Assembly: GCF_038433155.1 (NCBI RefSeq)
Contig: NZ_JBCDMW010000014.1
Coordinates: 16,866 to 80,865 of the forward strand
Length of the DNA stretch: 64,000 bases
DNA from: Luteococcus sp038433155
GTDB taxonomy: Bacteria; Actinomycetota; Actinomycetes; Propionibacteriales; Propionibacteriaceae
Direction of reading: 5' to 3'
Made by a program: the position numbers and the translations under genes. The notes below the pieces were generated by a model. That model was given only the letters and a program-made list of their open reading frames with translations. It was not told the origin of the DNA and made no database searches. Positions 42,465 to 50,368 of this stretch are shown here, one piece after another (positions within the stretch are counted from its first letter, which is position 1; every line of letters begins with the position of its first letter).

Positions 42465-44126
42465 TCAGTGCGTGGGCAGTGCCGGCACGTCGTCGTCGTG
42501 ATCGTCGTGATGATGCTGGGCATCCTCGATCTCGGCTACGGTCGGCTTGGCGATGTCGTCGCCCACCAGGAAGCGGCTGGCCCGGGCCCGCTTCTTGCTG
42601 ACGCCGTCCTCGCCCTCCTCCAGCATCGAGTACTCCTTGTGCTGGGTCAGGGTGAAGGCCTCGTCCTCGCTGATCGGCGCGTGCGCCTCGGAGTAGGTGC
42701 CCTCCGGGCTGCGCTCGATGATGCCGCTCTCCGAGCCGTGCAGCACACGCTCGGCGTCGCGACGCTGCAGCGAGAGGCAGATCCGCTTGGTGACGAAGAA
42801 GGCGATCACCGGGGCGATGAAGACGGCCGCCCGCAGGAAGTAGGTGATGGCATTCAGGCTCACGCTGAAGTGGGTGGCGATGATGTCATTGCCACCGCCC
42901 AGCCAGAACATGGCATACCAGGTCATGGCGGCCACGCCCAGCGCGGTGCGGGTCGGGGCATTGCGCGGCCGGTCCAGCAGGTGGTGCTCGTCCTTGTCAC
43001 CGGTGATCCACTGCTCGATGAAGGGCCACAGCGCCATCGCGGTGAACAGGATGCCCATCAGGCCGACGCCGGGCAGGAAGATGTTCCAGCTCCACGTGGT
43101 GCCGCCGATGTGGCTCTCCCAGTTCGGGATGATGCGGATGGCACCCTCGACCCAGCCCATGTACCAGTCGGGCTGGGAACCGGCGGTGACCTGGGCCGGG
43201 TTATAGGGGCCGAACTTCCAGACCGGGTTGATCTGCATGAAGGCGCCCATCAGCACCGAGACGCCGAAGACGACGAAGAAGAAGCCGCCGGCCTTGGCCA
43301 TGTACACCGGGAAGAGCGGGTAGCCGACCACGTTCTGCTCGGTCCGGCCGGGGCCGGGGTACTGGGTGTGCTTGTGGTAGACGATCATGCTCATGTGGGC
43401 GGCAACCAGGCCCAGCAGGATGGCCGGGAGCAGCAGGATGTGCGCCATGTAGAGCCGCGGGATGATCGCGGTGCCGGGGAACTCGCCACCGAAGACGAAG
43501 AACTCGGCCCAGGTGCCGATCAGCGGGATGGAGCGGATCAGGCCGTCGGCGAAGCGCAGGCCGGTGCCGGACAGCAGGTCGTCGGGCAGCGAGTAGCCCG
43601 CGAAGCCCTCGATCAGACTGAGCGCCATCAGGCCGACACCGATCAGCCAGTTCAGCTCACGCGGCTTGCGGTAGGCGCCGGTGAAGAAGATGCGCAGGGC
43701 GTGCGCCACACCGCCGGCGATGAACAGGATCGCCGCCCAGTGGTGCACCTGGCGGACCAGCAGACCACCGCGGATGTCGAAGCTCAGGGTCAGGGTGGAC
43801 GCCATCGCCTCGGACATCGGCACGCCACGCAGCAGGGCGTAGGAGCCGTGGTACTCCACCTCGGTCATCGACGGCCGGAACCAGATGGTCAGGAAGATAC
43901 CGGTGATCAGGCAGACGATGAAGGAGTACAGCACGATCTCGCCCAGCAGGAAGCTCCAGTGGTCCGGGAAGATCTTGCGCAGGTTGTGCTTGCCCAGACG
44001 GGCGAAGCCAAGGCGGTCGTCGAACCAGGTGTAGGCGCCGCCGCGCTTGGCGGTGATGTGCTTCGGGGTGGGCGTCCTGGGCTCGAGGGAGTCGGAGTTC
44101 CCGGCGACGTCAGCGGGGCGGGCCAT
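42465..44126 (-). CDS. qcrB: Cytochrome bc1 complex cytochrome b subunit (QcrB)
   Basis: 553 aa membrane subunit of the menaquinol:cytochrome c oxidoreductase, carrying two haems b. Seen: EIVLYSFIVCLITGIFLTIWF, haem-binding histidines in RQVHHWAAILFIAGGVAHALRIFFTGAYR and later HILLLPAILLGLVAAHMSMIVYHKHTQYPGPG, and the QcrB end DVPALPTH. About eight membrane helices in the core plus extra C-terminal segments. Start ATG 44126 overlaps the qcrA stop. Last gene of ctaE-qcrC-qcrA-qcrB. Confidence 0.97.
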   Translation of the reverse strand: MARPADVAGNSDSLEPRTPTPKHITAKRGGAYTWFDDRLGFARLGKHNLRKIFPDHWSFLLGEIVLYSFIVCLITGIFLTIWFRPSMTEVEYHGSYALLRGVPMSEAMASTLTLSFDIRGGLLVRQVHHWAAILFIAGGVAHALRIFFTGAYRKPRELNWLIGVGLMALSLIEGFAGYSLPDDLLSGTGLRFADGLIRSIPLIGTWAEFFVFGGEFPGTAIIPRLYMAHILLLPAILLGLVAAHMSMIVYHKHTQYPGPGRTEQNVVGYPLFPVYMAKAGGFFFVVFGVSVLMGAFMQINPVWKFGPYNPAQVTAGSQPDWYMGWVEGAIRIIPNWESHIGGTTWSWNIFLPGVGLMGILFTAMALWPFIEQWITGDKDEHHLLDRPRNAPTRTALGVAAMTWYAMFWLGGGNDIIATHFSVSLNAITYFLRAAVFIAPVIAFFVTKRICLSLQRRDAERVLHGSESGIIERSPEGTYSEAHAPISEDEAFTLTQHKEYSMLEEGEDGVSKKRARASRFLVGDDIAKPTVAEIEDAQHHHDDHDDDVPALPTH

Positions 44127-45211
44127 CAGTTGTCACCCTTCTTGTAATCCTTGCGCGAGTCGCGCTCGAAGTAGCTGGGACCCACCGGGACGGTGAAGTC
44201 GCTGCGGGCCACCAGATTGCCCTCGGCATCGGTGGTGATCGGCAGCTGCGGCAGCGCACGCGCGGCCGGGCCGAAGACCACGACGCCGGAGTCACCCAGG
44301 TCGAAGGTCGACTGGTGGCAGGGGCACAGCAGGTGGTGCGACTTCTGCTCCCACAGCGAGATCGGGCAACCCACGTGGGTGCAGATCTTGGAGTAGGCCA
44401 GGATGCCGTTGACCTGCCAGTCCTTGCGGCTCTCGGGCACCTTGATCGAATCAGGGTTCATCCGCACGATGATGATGGCCGCCTTGGCCTTGGCCCGGTT
44501 GAAGGCCACCGGATCCTCGTGCATCAGGTGCTCCAGCACCTCGGGCTCGGCGTTGACCAACTGGCCGATCTCCATCTCCGCGGCCTTGATGGGCTTGAAG
44601 GTGATGTCGTTGACCAGCTTGACACCCTCGGCCCAGACCGTCTTCTCGATGGTCGCGGCGCGGGTGCCCTTGCCGGGGTGCGGGCCCATGTCGGCCAGCG
44701 TCACCACGGCGGGAATGGCCACCAGACCGGCGGCACCGGCGAGCATGCCGCCGATCACCTTGCGACGGCCGATGTCGGAGTCCTTGACGCCGGCCGCCCA
44801 GGCCTCGGCCATCTCGGCCTGGTCCTCGGGGCTGGAGGCAATCGGGTGACGCAGATCGATGACCTCTTCGTCATTCATCAGCTGCTTGGCCCAGTGGATG
44901 CAGGAGAAGCCGATCAGCAGCACGGCCAGACCGCCGGTCAGGCCGAGCAGGACCGTCTGGGCATTGCTGTGCAGCGGGCCGAAGCGCAGGATGTCACTCT
45001 TCGGGACGGCGAAGTAGATCACCACGAACAGGATCGAGCAGAGCATGGACAGGGCCAGCATCATCACGATCTGGCGCACCACGCGGGCGGCCTTGCCGGG
45101 CTCGACGTCGGTGTAGCGCTCGACGTGCTCTTCCAGACCGGGATCCGCGATGGGGTGGTACTCCACCTGGTCCATCATCGGGCCGGTCGTTTCAAGATCT
45201 GTTGACTTCAT
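44126..45211 (-). CDS. qcrA: Cytochrome bc1 complex Rieske iron-sulfur subunit (QcrA)
   Basis: 361 aa. Three membrane helices in the first 190 residues (actinobacterial type), then the Rieske domain with cluster ligands CTHVGCP near residue 277 and CPCHQS near 293. RRKVIGGMLAGAAG resembles a twin-arginine-like element before the last helix. ATG 45211 overlaps the qcrC stop; an upstream ATG at 45241 is inside qcrC and unlikely. It passes electrons from menaquinol to the dihaem QcrC. Confidence 0.97.
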   Translation of the reverse strand: MKSTDLETTGPMMDQVEYHPIADPGLEEHVERYTDVEPGKAARVVRQIVMMLALSMLCSILFVVIYFAVPKSDILRFGPLHSNAQTVLLGLTGGLAVLLIGFSCIHWAKQLMNDEEVIDLRHPIASSPEDQAEMAEAWAAGVKDSDIGRRKVIGGMLAGAAGLVAIPAVVTLADMGPHPGKGTRAATIEKTVWAEGVKLVNDITFKPIKAAEMEIGQLVNAEPEVLEHLMHEDPVAFNRAKAKAAIIIVRMNPDSIKVPESRKDWQVNGILAYSKICTHVGCPISLWEQKSHHLLCPCHQSTFDLGDSGVVVFGPAARALPQLPITTDAEGNLVARSDFTVPVGPSYFERDSRKDYKKGDN

Positions 45212-46014
45212 CGGGCGCGAGCCCCCTTCTTTGCGAGCCACATGGCGACGAGCACGAGGCCACCGATACCGAGGATCCAGCCCCAGAAGCCCTCGGCCAC
45301 CGGGCCGATGCCGCCCAACGCCAGACCGCCGTGCTGCGGCTGCTGCTCGGTGGCGGACAGGTAGCCGATGATCTCCTTGACATCCTGGTCAGGCAGGGCA
45401 CCCTCGCTGAACAGCGGCATCTGCTGCGGGCCGGTGCGCAGGGCCTCGTAGATGTGCTTGGAGGACACACCCTGCAGCGACGGGGCGTAGGCGCCGCTCG
45501 GCAGGGCACCGCCACGACCCTCGATGTTGTGGCAGGCGGAGCAGTTGGTGCGGAAGAGCTCGCCACCGCGGGCGATCTCCTCGTCGCTCAGGCCGGCCGG
45601 GGAGTACTTGCTCTCCTCCGGGACGGCCGGGCCGGCACCCAGCGAGGCGACATAGGCGCCGATGGCGTCGATCTCACCCTGGGTGTACTCCGGGGCGCTG
45701 TTGCGCGGGGCCTGGGCGGCCGGCTTCGCCATGGGCATGCGACGAGTGCCCATCTGGAAGTCGACGGCGGCCGCACCGACACCGATCAGCGACGGGGCCT
45801 GGCTGGAGCCCTCACCGTTGAGGCCGTGGCAGGAGGAGCAGGTGACGTCGTACAACCCCTTGCCCTGCACCACCTGCGGGTTGGTGTTGCCGTCGGCGGC
45901 CGACTGCGGAGCGGGGGTGACCACCGAGTACACGGCGCCCATCAGGAACAGGGCGAGCAGCAGGGTCAGCGGCTTTGCCGCCGGGTGCCTGCGCCGCGAG
46001 GACAGGAATCGCAC
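45208..46014 (-). CDS. qcrC: Cytochrome bc1 complex dihaem cytochrome c subunit (QcrC)
   Basis: 268 aa. N-terminal signal/anchor helix, two c-type haem sites CSSCH and CSACH, and a C-terminal membrane helix (WGWILGIGGLVLVAMWLAKKG) anchoring it. This dihaem subunit replaces a mobile cytochrome c and hands electrons directly to CtaC in the actinobacterial bcc-aa3 supercomplex. Middle gene of ctaE-qcrC-qcrA-qcrB. Confidence 0.97.
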   Translation of the reverse strand: MRFLSSRRRHPAAKPLTLLLALFLMGAVYSVVTPAPQSAADGNTNPQVVQGKGLYDVTCSSCHGLNGEGSSQAPSLIGVGAAAVDFQMGTRRMPMAKPAAQAPRNSAPEYTQGEIDAIGAYVASLGAGPAVPEESKYSPAGLSDEEIARGGELFRTNCSACHNIEGRGGALPSGAYAPSLQGVSSKHIYEALRTGPQQMPLFSEGALPDQDVKEIIGYLSATEQQPQHGGLALGGIGPVAEGFWGWILGIGGLVLVAMWLAKKGARAR

Positions 46015-46042
46015 TTCGATCGCCTCTCTGTGTACGGGTGGG

Positions 46043-46753
46043 TTAGTTGGGAAGCAGGTAGATGACCGCGAACAGGATGATCCAGATCACGTCAACGAAG
46101 TGCCAGTAGTAGCTGATCACCATCGCACTGACGGCCTGCTCGTGGGTGAAGGTGCGCGCCATGTAGGTGCGGCCCAGGACGAACAGGAAGGCCATCAGGC
46201 CACCGAAGACGTGCAGGCCGTGGAAGCCCGTCGCCAGGAAGAAGGCGGACCAGTAGACATTGGTGCCGATGTTGAAGCCCTCACCGAACAGCGTGAAGTA
46301 CTCCCAGATCTGGCCGGCGACGAACACGGCGCCCATGATGAAGGTCAGGATGTACCACTCGCGCATGCCCCACTTGAAGATGCTCAGCGGGCCGCCGGAG
46401 CGCTTCACCTTGCCGTGTTCGGCCGCCATCACCCCCAGCTGGCAGGCCACCGAGGACAGCACCAGGATGGACGTGTTGACGGCCGCGAAGGTGGTGCCCA
46501 GGTGGTGCGAGTTGGCCGCGAACAGGTTCTCCTGACCAGCCGGCGTGTTGCCGGTGGTGAACTCCCGGATCATGAAGTAGGCGGCGAACAGGGCCGCGAA
46601 GAACATGAGCTCGGAGGCCAGCCACACCCAGGTTCCGAGCGGAACCATGTCGGGACGTCCCTTGGGCGCGTGCAGGCGCGAGGGGGCAATGGGGTGCACT
46701 GCCCCCACGGGCTTGGCGGAAACGGCGCTGGTCGCATGCGGTGAAGTAGCCAC
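46043..46753 (-). CDS. ctaE: Cytochrome c oxidase subunit 3 (CtaE)
   Basis: 236 aa. Five helices with LGTWVWLASELMFFAALFAAYFMIREF, and the conserved ATGFHGLHVFGGLMAF and YYWHFVDVIWIILFAVIYL. GTG 46753 is chosen: it follows AATAAT by six bases (leaderless), and the protein starts ATSPHATSAVSAKP. The long open frame upstream is antisense-shadow. First gene of ctaE-qcrCAB. Confidence 0.94.
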   Translation of the reverse strand: MATSPHATSAVSAKPVGAVHPIAPSRLHAPKGRPDMVPLGTWVWLASELMFFAALFAAYFMIREFTTGNTPAGQENLFAANSHHLGTTFAAVNTSILVLSSVACQLGVMAAEHGKVKRSGGPLSIFKWGMREWYILTFIMGAVFVAGQIWEYFTLFGEGFNIGTNVYWSAFFLATGFHGLHVFGGLMAFLFVLGRTYMARTFTHEQAVSAMVISYYWHFVDVIWIILFAVIYLLPN

Positions 46754-46759
46754 GGGAGC

Positions 46760-46765
46760 ATTATT
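46760..46765 (-). promoter_or_regulatory. -10 box of leaderless ctaE-qcr mRNA
   Basis: Minus-strand AATAAT (one mismatch from TATAAT), six bases before the GTG at 46753. Confidence 0.5.
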
Positions 46766-46863
46766 GCCGCAAAAACATCTTTTGGCACGTCGAATGCCAG
46801 CCGTGGACGGATTCATCCCAAAGCGCCGCCCACAAGGGGGTGCCGCCTCCACTGATGGGGCGC

Positions 46864-46869
46864 GGTAGC
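46864..46869 (+). promoter_or_regulatory. -10 box for the gene at 46935
   Basis: TAGCAT, about 65 nt upstream of the ATG. Divergent from the ctaE promoter. Confidence 0.35.
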
Positions 46870-46934
46870 ATGCAGCCAAAGACCCGCTGCCATGGGCAGC
46901 CCAGACCGGCTCGACGAGGGAACAAGGATCACCG

Positions 46935-47354
46935 ATGAGCGACGAGAACCGCGGCGCGCGCACGCTGAAGGTACTGCTGTACTCCGACGACCGCAGCACG
47001 CGGGACAATGTCCGGCTGGCTCTGGGGCGACGGCTGGCCAGTGACCTGCCGGAGATCGAGATCTTCGACACCGCGACCGCGCCTGCCGCCCAGAAGGCCG
47101 TTGCCGGCGGCGGTTTCGACTTGCTGATTCTGGATGCCGAGGCTGTTCCGTTGGGCGGAATGGGGCTCAGCCGCCAGTTCAAGGACGAGCTGACCGACTG
47201 CCCGCCGATCGTTCTGCTGGTGGCCCGGGTGGCCGACGCGTGGCTGGCCACCTGGTCCAATGCCGACGCCATCGAGCCGCTGCCGGTGGACCCGATCCGA
47301 CTGCCCCGCACCGTCGCCGAGGTGGCGCGCAAGCGGTTGGCGACCACCGTCTGA
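46935..47354 (+). CDS. Stand-alone receiver-like protein upstream of trpD
   Basis: 139 aa. A receiver (CheY-like) fold is suggested: acidic residues near the start (VLLYSDDRSTRD), a putative phosphoacceptor Asp in FDLLILDAEAVPLGG, and the final strands. The usual conserved Lys is not evident, so phosphorylation is doubtful. No output domain. It overlaps trpD (ATGA), suggesting shared translation. Role unknown; conserved position in Actinobacteria beside trpD/ctaE. Confidence 0.75.
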   Translation: MSDENRGARTLKVLLYSDDRSTRDNVRLALGRRLASDLPEIEIFDTATAPAAQKAVAGGGFDLLILDAEAVPLGGMGLSRQFKDELTDCPPIVLLVARVADAWLATWSNADAIEPLPVDPIRLPRTVAEVARKRLATTV

Positions 47355-48391
47355 TGGCCTCGCCCACCTGGCCGGACCTGCTCACCGGCCTCGTCGAGGG
47401 ACGGGACCTGACCGCCCAGCAGACCGCCTGGGCGATGGACGAGATCCTCACCGGCAATGCCGCCCCGGTGCACATCGCCGGCTTCGCCGTCGCATTGCGC
47501 GCCAAGGGCGAGACGGTGGAGGAATTGCGGGGTCTGGCCGACGCGATGACCGCCCACGCCACGCCCATCGACCTGCAGACCGAGGCGGTGGACATCGTCG
47601 GGTCCGGCGGAGACCGGGCCAACACCGTCAATGTCTCCACCATGGCGGCGGTCACCGCGGCCGCCGCCGGCGCGCGGGTGGTCAAGCACGGCAACCGCGC
47701 GGCCTCGTCCATGTGCGGCACCGCCGACTGCCTGGAGGCGCTCGGGGTGAAGTTGGAGGTCAAGCCCAACCGCCAGGCCGAGGTGCTGGAGCGGGCCGGG
47801 ATCGTCTTCCTGTTCGCGCCGCTCTACCACCCGTCGCTGCGCTATGCGGCCGGTCCGCGCAAGGAATTGGGGATCCGCACCCCGTTCAACCTGCTCGGCC
47901 CGCTCACCAACCCGGCCCGGCCCAGCGCCCAGGCGATCGGCGTGGCCGATCCGCGGGCCGCCGAACTGATGGCCGGTGTGCTGGCCGCCCGGGGTTCCCG
48001 CGGACTGGTCTTCCACGGCGGCGACGGCCTGGACGAACTCACCACGACCACCACCAGCGATGTCTGGCTGATCCGCGACGGGCGGGTGGAGCGCACGGTG
48101 CTGGACCCGGCCGAACTCGGCCTGGCCCCGGCCCAGCCCCAGGACCTGGTGGGCGGCCCCCCCGAGCACAATGCCCAGGTGGCGCGGGACGTCTTTGCCG
48201 GCCAGACCGGCCCGGTGCGTGACATCGTGCTGGCCAATGCGGCGGCGGCACTGCTGGCCTATCGGGGAGTGGAGCTGGACCAGCCGCTGGCTGGCCAGAT
48301 GCTGGACTGCCTGGCGGACGCCGCGCGCGTCCTCGACGACGGCTCCGCCACCGCGCTGCTGGCCGACTTCGTGGCGGCCACCAACGCCTGA
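47354..48391 (+). CDS. trpD: Anthranilate phosphoribosyltransferase
   Basis: 345 aa, second step of tryptophan synthesis. PRPP loop GSGGD with G83 near residue 83, KHGNRAASSMCGTADCLEALGV and NLLGPLTNPARP are diagnostic. The usual KHGNRSVSSKSGSAD is altered (A, M, C, T substitutions), a pattern known in actinobacteria. The ATG at 47354 overlaps the preceding gene's stop; the open frame from 47240 is inside that gene. No other trp genes are here. Confidence 0.94.
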   Translation: MASPTWPDLLTGLVEGRDLTAQQTAWAMDEILTGNAAPVHIAGFAVALRAKGETVEELRGLADAMTAHATPIDLQTEAVDIVGSGGDRANTVNVSTMAAVTAAAAGARVVKHGNRAASSMCGTADCLEALGVKLEVKPNRQAEVLERAGIVFLFAPLYHPSLRYAAGPRKELGIRTPFNLLGPLTNPARPSAQAIGVADPRAAELMAGVLAARGSRGLVFHGGDGLDELTTTTTSDVWLIRDGRVERTVLDPAELGLAPAQPQDLVGGPPEHNAQVARDVFAGQTGPVRDIVLANAAAALLAYRGVELDQPLAGQMLDCLADAARVLDDGSATALLADFVAATNA

Positions 48392-48418
48392 GGTTCCCCC
48401 TGTTGGCAAGATGGTGCC

Positions 48419-49876
48419 GTGAGATTCCTGACGGACAAGCCCAGCTATGACCTGACCTACAACGACGTCTTCATGGCGCCCAACCGCTCCGCGGTGACCA
48501 GCCGACGAGACGTCGACCTGACCTCCACCGACGGGGTCGGCACTCCCCTGCCCCTGGTGGTGGCCAACATGACCGCGATCAGCGGCCGTCGGATGGCCGA
48601 GACCATCGCCCGGCGGGGCGGCATCGCGATCCTGCCGCAGGACATCCCGACCGACTTCGTCCGCAAGGCGATCGACCGGGTCAAGGGCGCGCACACCGTC
48701 TTCGACAGCCCGGTCCGGGTGGCTCCCACCACCACCGTCGGCGAGGCGATGGCCCTGGTGGGCAAGCGCGCCCACGGGGTGGTGATCGTCGTGGACGACG
48801 GGGCGCCGGTGGGCATCGTCTCCCCCACCGAGGCGGCCGGCGTGGACCGCTTCGCCCAGGTGCACGAGGTGATGACCACGGACCTGACCCTGGTGGACCC
48901 CGAGGACAGCCCCGAGGAGATCTTCGACACCCTGTCCGCCCATCACCAGAAGGTCGCGCTGGCCACCCAGGACGGGCAGCTGCTGGGGCTGATCACCAGC
49001 CGGGGCGCCCTGCGAGCGGCCCTCTACCGACCGGCTCTGGACCCCGACGGCCAGCTGATGGTGGGCGCGGCGGTCGGGATCAACGGGGACGTGGCAGGGC
49101 GGGCGCAGCGCCTGCTGGAGGCCCGGGCCGACGTGCTGGTGCTGGACACCGCCCACGGTCATCAGGAGAAGATGCTGGAGGCGCTGGGCGTGGTGGCCCG
49201 GGTCCGCGACGCCCATGCCGCGGCCACCGGCCGCCGGATCCCGATGGTGGCCGGCAATGTGGTCACCCCCGCGGCCGTGCTGGACCTGGCCGAGGCCGGG
49301 GCCGACGTGTTGAAGGTCGGGGTGGGGCCGGGCGCCATGTGCACCACCCGGATGCAGACCGGCGTCGGGCGTCCTCAGTTCTCCGCGGTGCTGGACTGCG
49401 CGGAGGCCGCCCGCTCGGTGGGTCGTTCGGTCTGGGCCGACGGCGGGGTGCGCCACCCCCGCGACGTCGCCCTGGCCCTGGCGGCCGGTGCCGGCAGCGT
49501 GATGATCGGCTCCTGGTTCGCGGGCACCCATGAGTCCACCGGCGACCTGCTGACCGACGCCACCGGGCGGCAGTACAAGGAGTCCTTCGGGATGGCCAGC
49601 GCCCGCGCGGTGAAGTCCCGCACCCGTCAGCAGTCGGCCTTCGACCGGGCCCGGGCAGCGCTCTTCGAGGAGGGCATCTCCAGCTCCAAGATGTATCTGG
49701 ACCCGGCCCGGCCCGGCGTCGAGGACCTGGTGGACTGGATCACCTCCGGCGTGCGCTCCGCCTGCACCTATGCCGGGGCCCGCACCCTGCGGGAGTTTGC
49801 GGAGAAGGCCGTGGTGGGGGTGCAGAGCCCATCGGGCTACGACGAGGGCCGCCCGCTCGCCCAGAGCTGGCAGTAG
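48419..49876 (+). CDS. guaB1: GuaB1-type IMPDH/GMP reductase with CBS domains
   Basis: 485 aa. IMPDH-fold enzyme with a pair of CBS domains inserted at about residues 95-200 (VAPTTTVGEAMALV, VMTTDLTLVDPEDSPEEIFDTL) and the catalytic Cys308 in GPGAMCTTRMQTGVGRP; flap KESFGMASARA. This subgroup acts as GMP reductase (GuaB1) in mycobacteria, which is established for the family but not provable here. GTG 48419 has no clear ribosome site. A bidirectional terminator follows. Confidence 0.9.
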   Translation: MRFLTDKPSYDLTYNDVFMAPNRSAVTSRRDVDLTSTDGVGTPLPLVVANMTAISGRRMAETIARRGGIAILPQDIPTDFVRKAIDRVKGAHTVFDSPVRVAPTTTVGEAMALVGKRAHGVVIVVDDGAPVGIVSPTEAAGVDRFAQVHEVMTTDLTLVDPEDSPEEIFDTLSAHHQKVALATQDGQLLGLITSRGALRAALYRPALDPDGQLMVGAAVGINGDVAGRAQRLLEARADVLVLDTAHGHQEKMLEALGVVARVRDAHAAATGRRIPMVAGNVVTPAAVLDLAEAGADVLKVGVGPGAMCTTRMQTGVGRPQFSAVLDCAEAARSVGRSVWADGGVRHPRDVALALAAGAGSVMIGSWFAGTHESTGDLLTDATGRQYKESFGMASARAVKSRTRQQSAFDRARAALFEEGISSSKMYLDPARPGVEDLVDWITSGVRSACTYAGARTLREFAEKAVVGVQSPSGYDEGRPLAQSWQ

Positions 49877-49914
49877 GGCCAAGGAGTCCTGCCTCTCGGC
49901 GCCCGACGCATGCC

Positions 49915-49945
49915 AAAGGCCCCCAGGAAGATCCTGGGGGCCTTT
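49915..49945. terminator. Bidirectional terminator between guaB1 and ctaF
   Basis: Inverted repeat AAAGGCCCCCAGGA (49915-49928) / TCCTGGGGGCCTTT (49932-49945) with A/T ends on both sides, working for both convergent genes. Confidence 0.85.
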
Positions 49946-49966
49946 GCCGGGTGCTTGCGTCGAGCC

Positions 49967-50368
49967 TCAGTGGGCGTAGTCGCCGCGGTAGAACTCGAAG
50001 ACCCAGCCCGAGACGGCCCAGATGCCCATGCCGAAGGCCATGATGGAGAGCCACCAGCCGAAGATCGGGCCCAGCAGCATCAGAGAGGCCACCAGGGCAA
50101 CCCAGAAGGGCCAGATGCTGTGCGGCGGGAAGAAGCCCAGCGCACCGGCACCGTCGGCGATGGTGGCATCGGCAATGTCGGACAGCGGAGTGTCGTTCTT
50201 CGCCCCGACCACGGCCAGGTAGCCGGAGATCATCAGGGACATGGCGGCCGAGAGGGCCAGCACGAAGAAGCCCACCCACTCCATCTTCGCGAAGACGAAG
50301 AAGTAGACCAGGGCGCAGGTCAGGTAGAAGACGCCCAGGAAGCCGAAGATATTGCGTTCAACCTTCAT
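49967..50368 (-). CDS. ctaF: Cytochrome c oxidase subunit 4 (CtaF)
   Basis: 133 aa, four membrane helices (about 8-27, 32-52, 85-105, 108-125), matching the actinobacterial CtaF. ATG 50368 overlaps the ctaD stop. Last gene of ctaC-ctaD-ctaF and a core part of the aa3 oxidase. No catalytic residues; structural. Confidence 0.92.
   Translation of the reverse strand: MKVERNIFGFLGVFYLTCALVYFFVFAKMEWVGFFVLALSAAMSLMISGYLAVVGAKNDTPLSDIADATIADGAGALGFFPPHSIWPFWVALVASLMLLGPIFGWWLSIMAFGMGIWAVSGWVFEFYRGDYAH

Noticed and set aside
46043..49882. A 1279-codon open frame on the minus strand ending in ctaE
   Set aside because: Only its last 236 codons are CtaE; the rest is antisense to guaB1 and trpD and has no ribosome site or domain.
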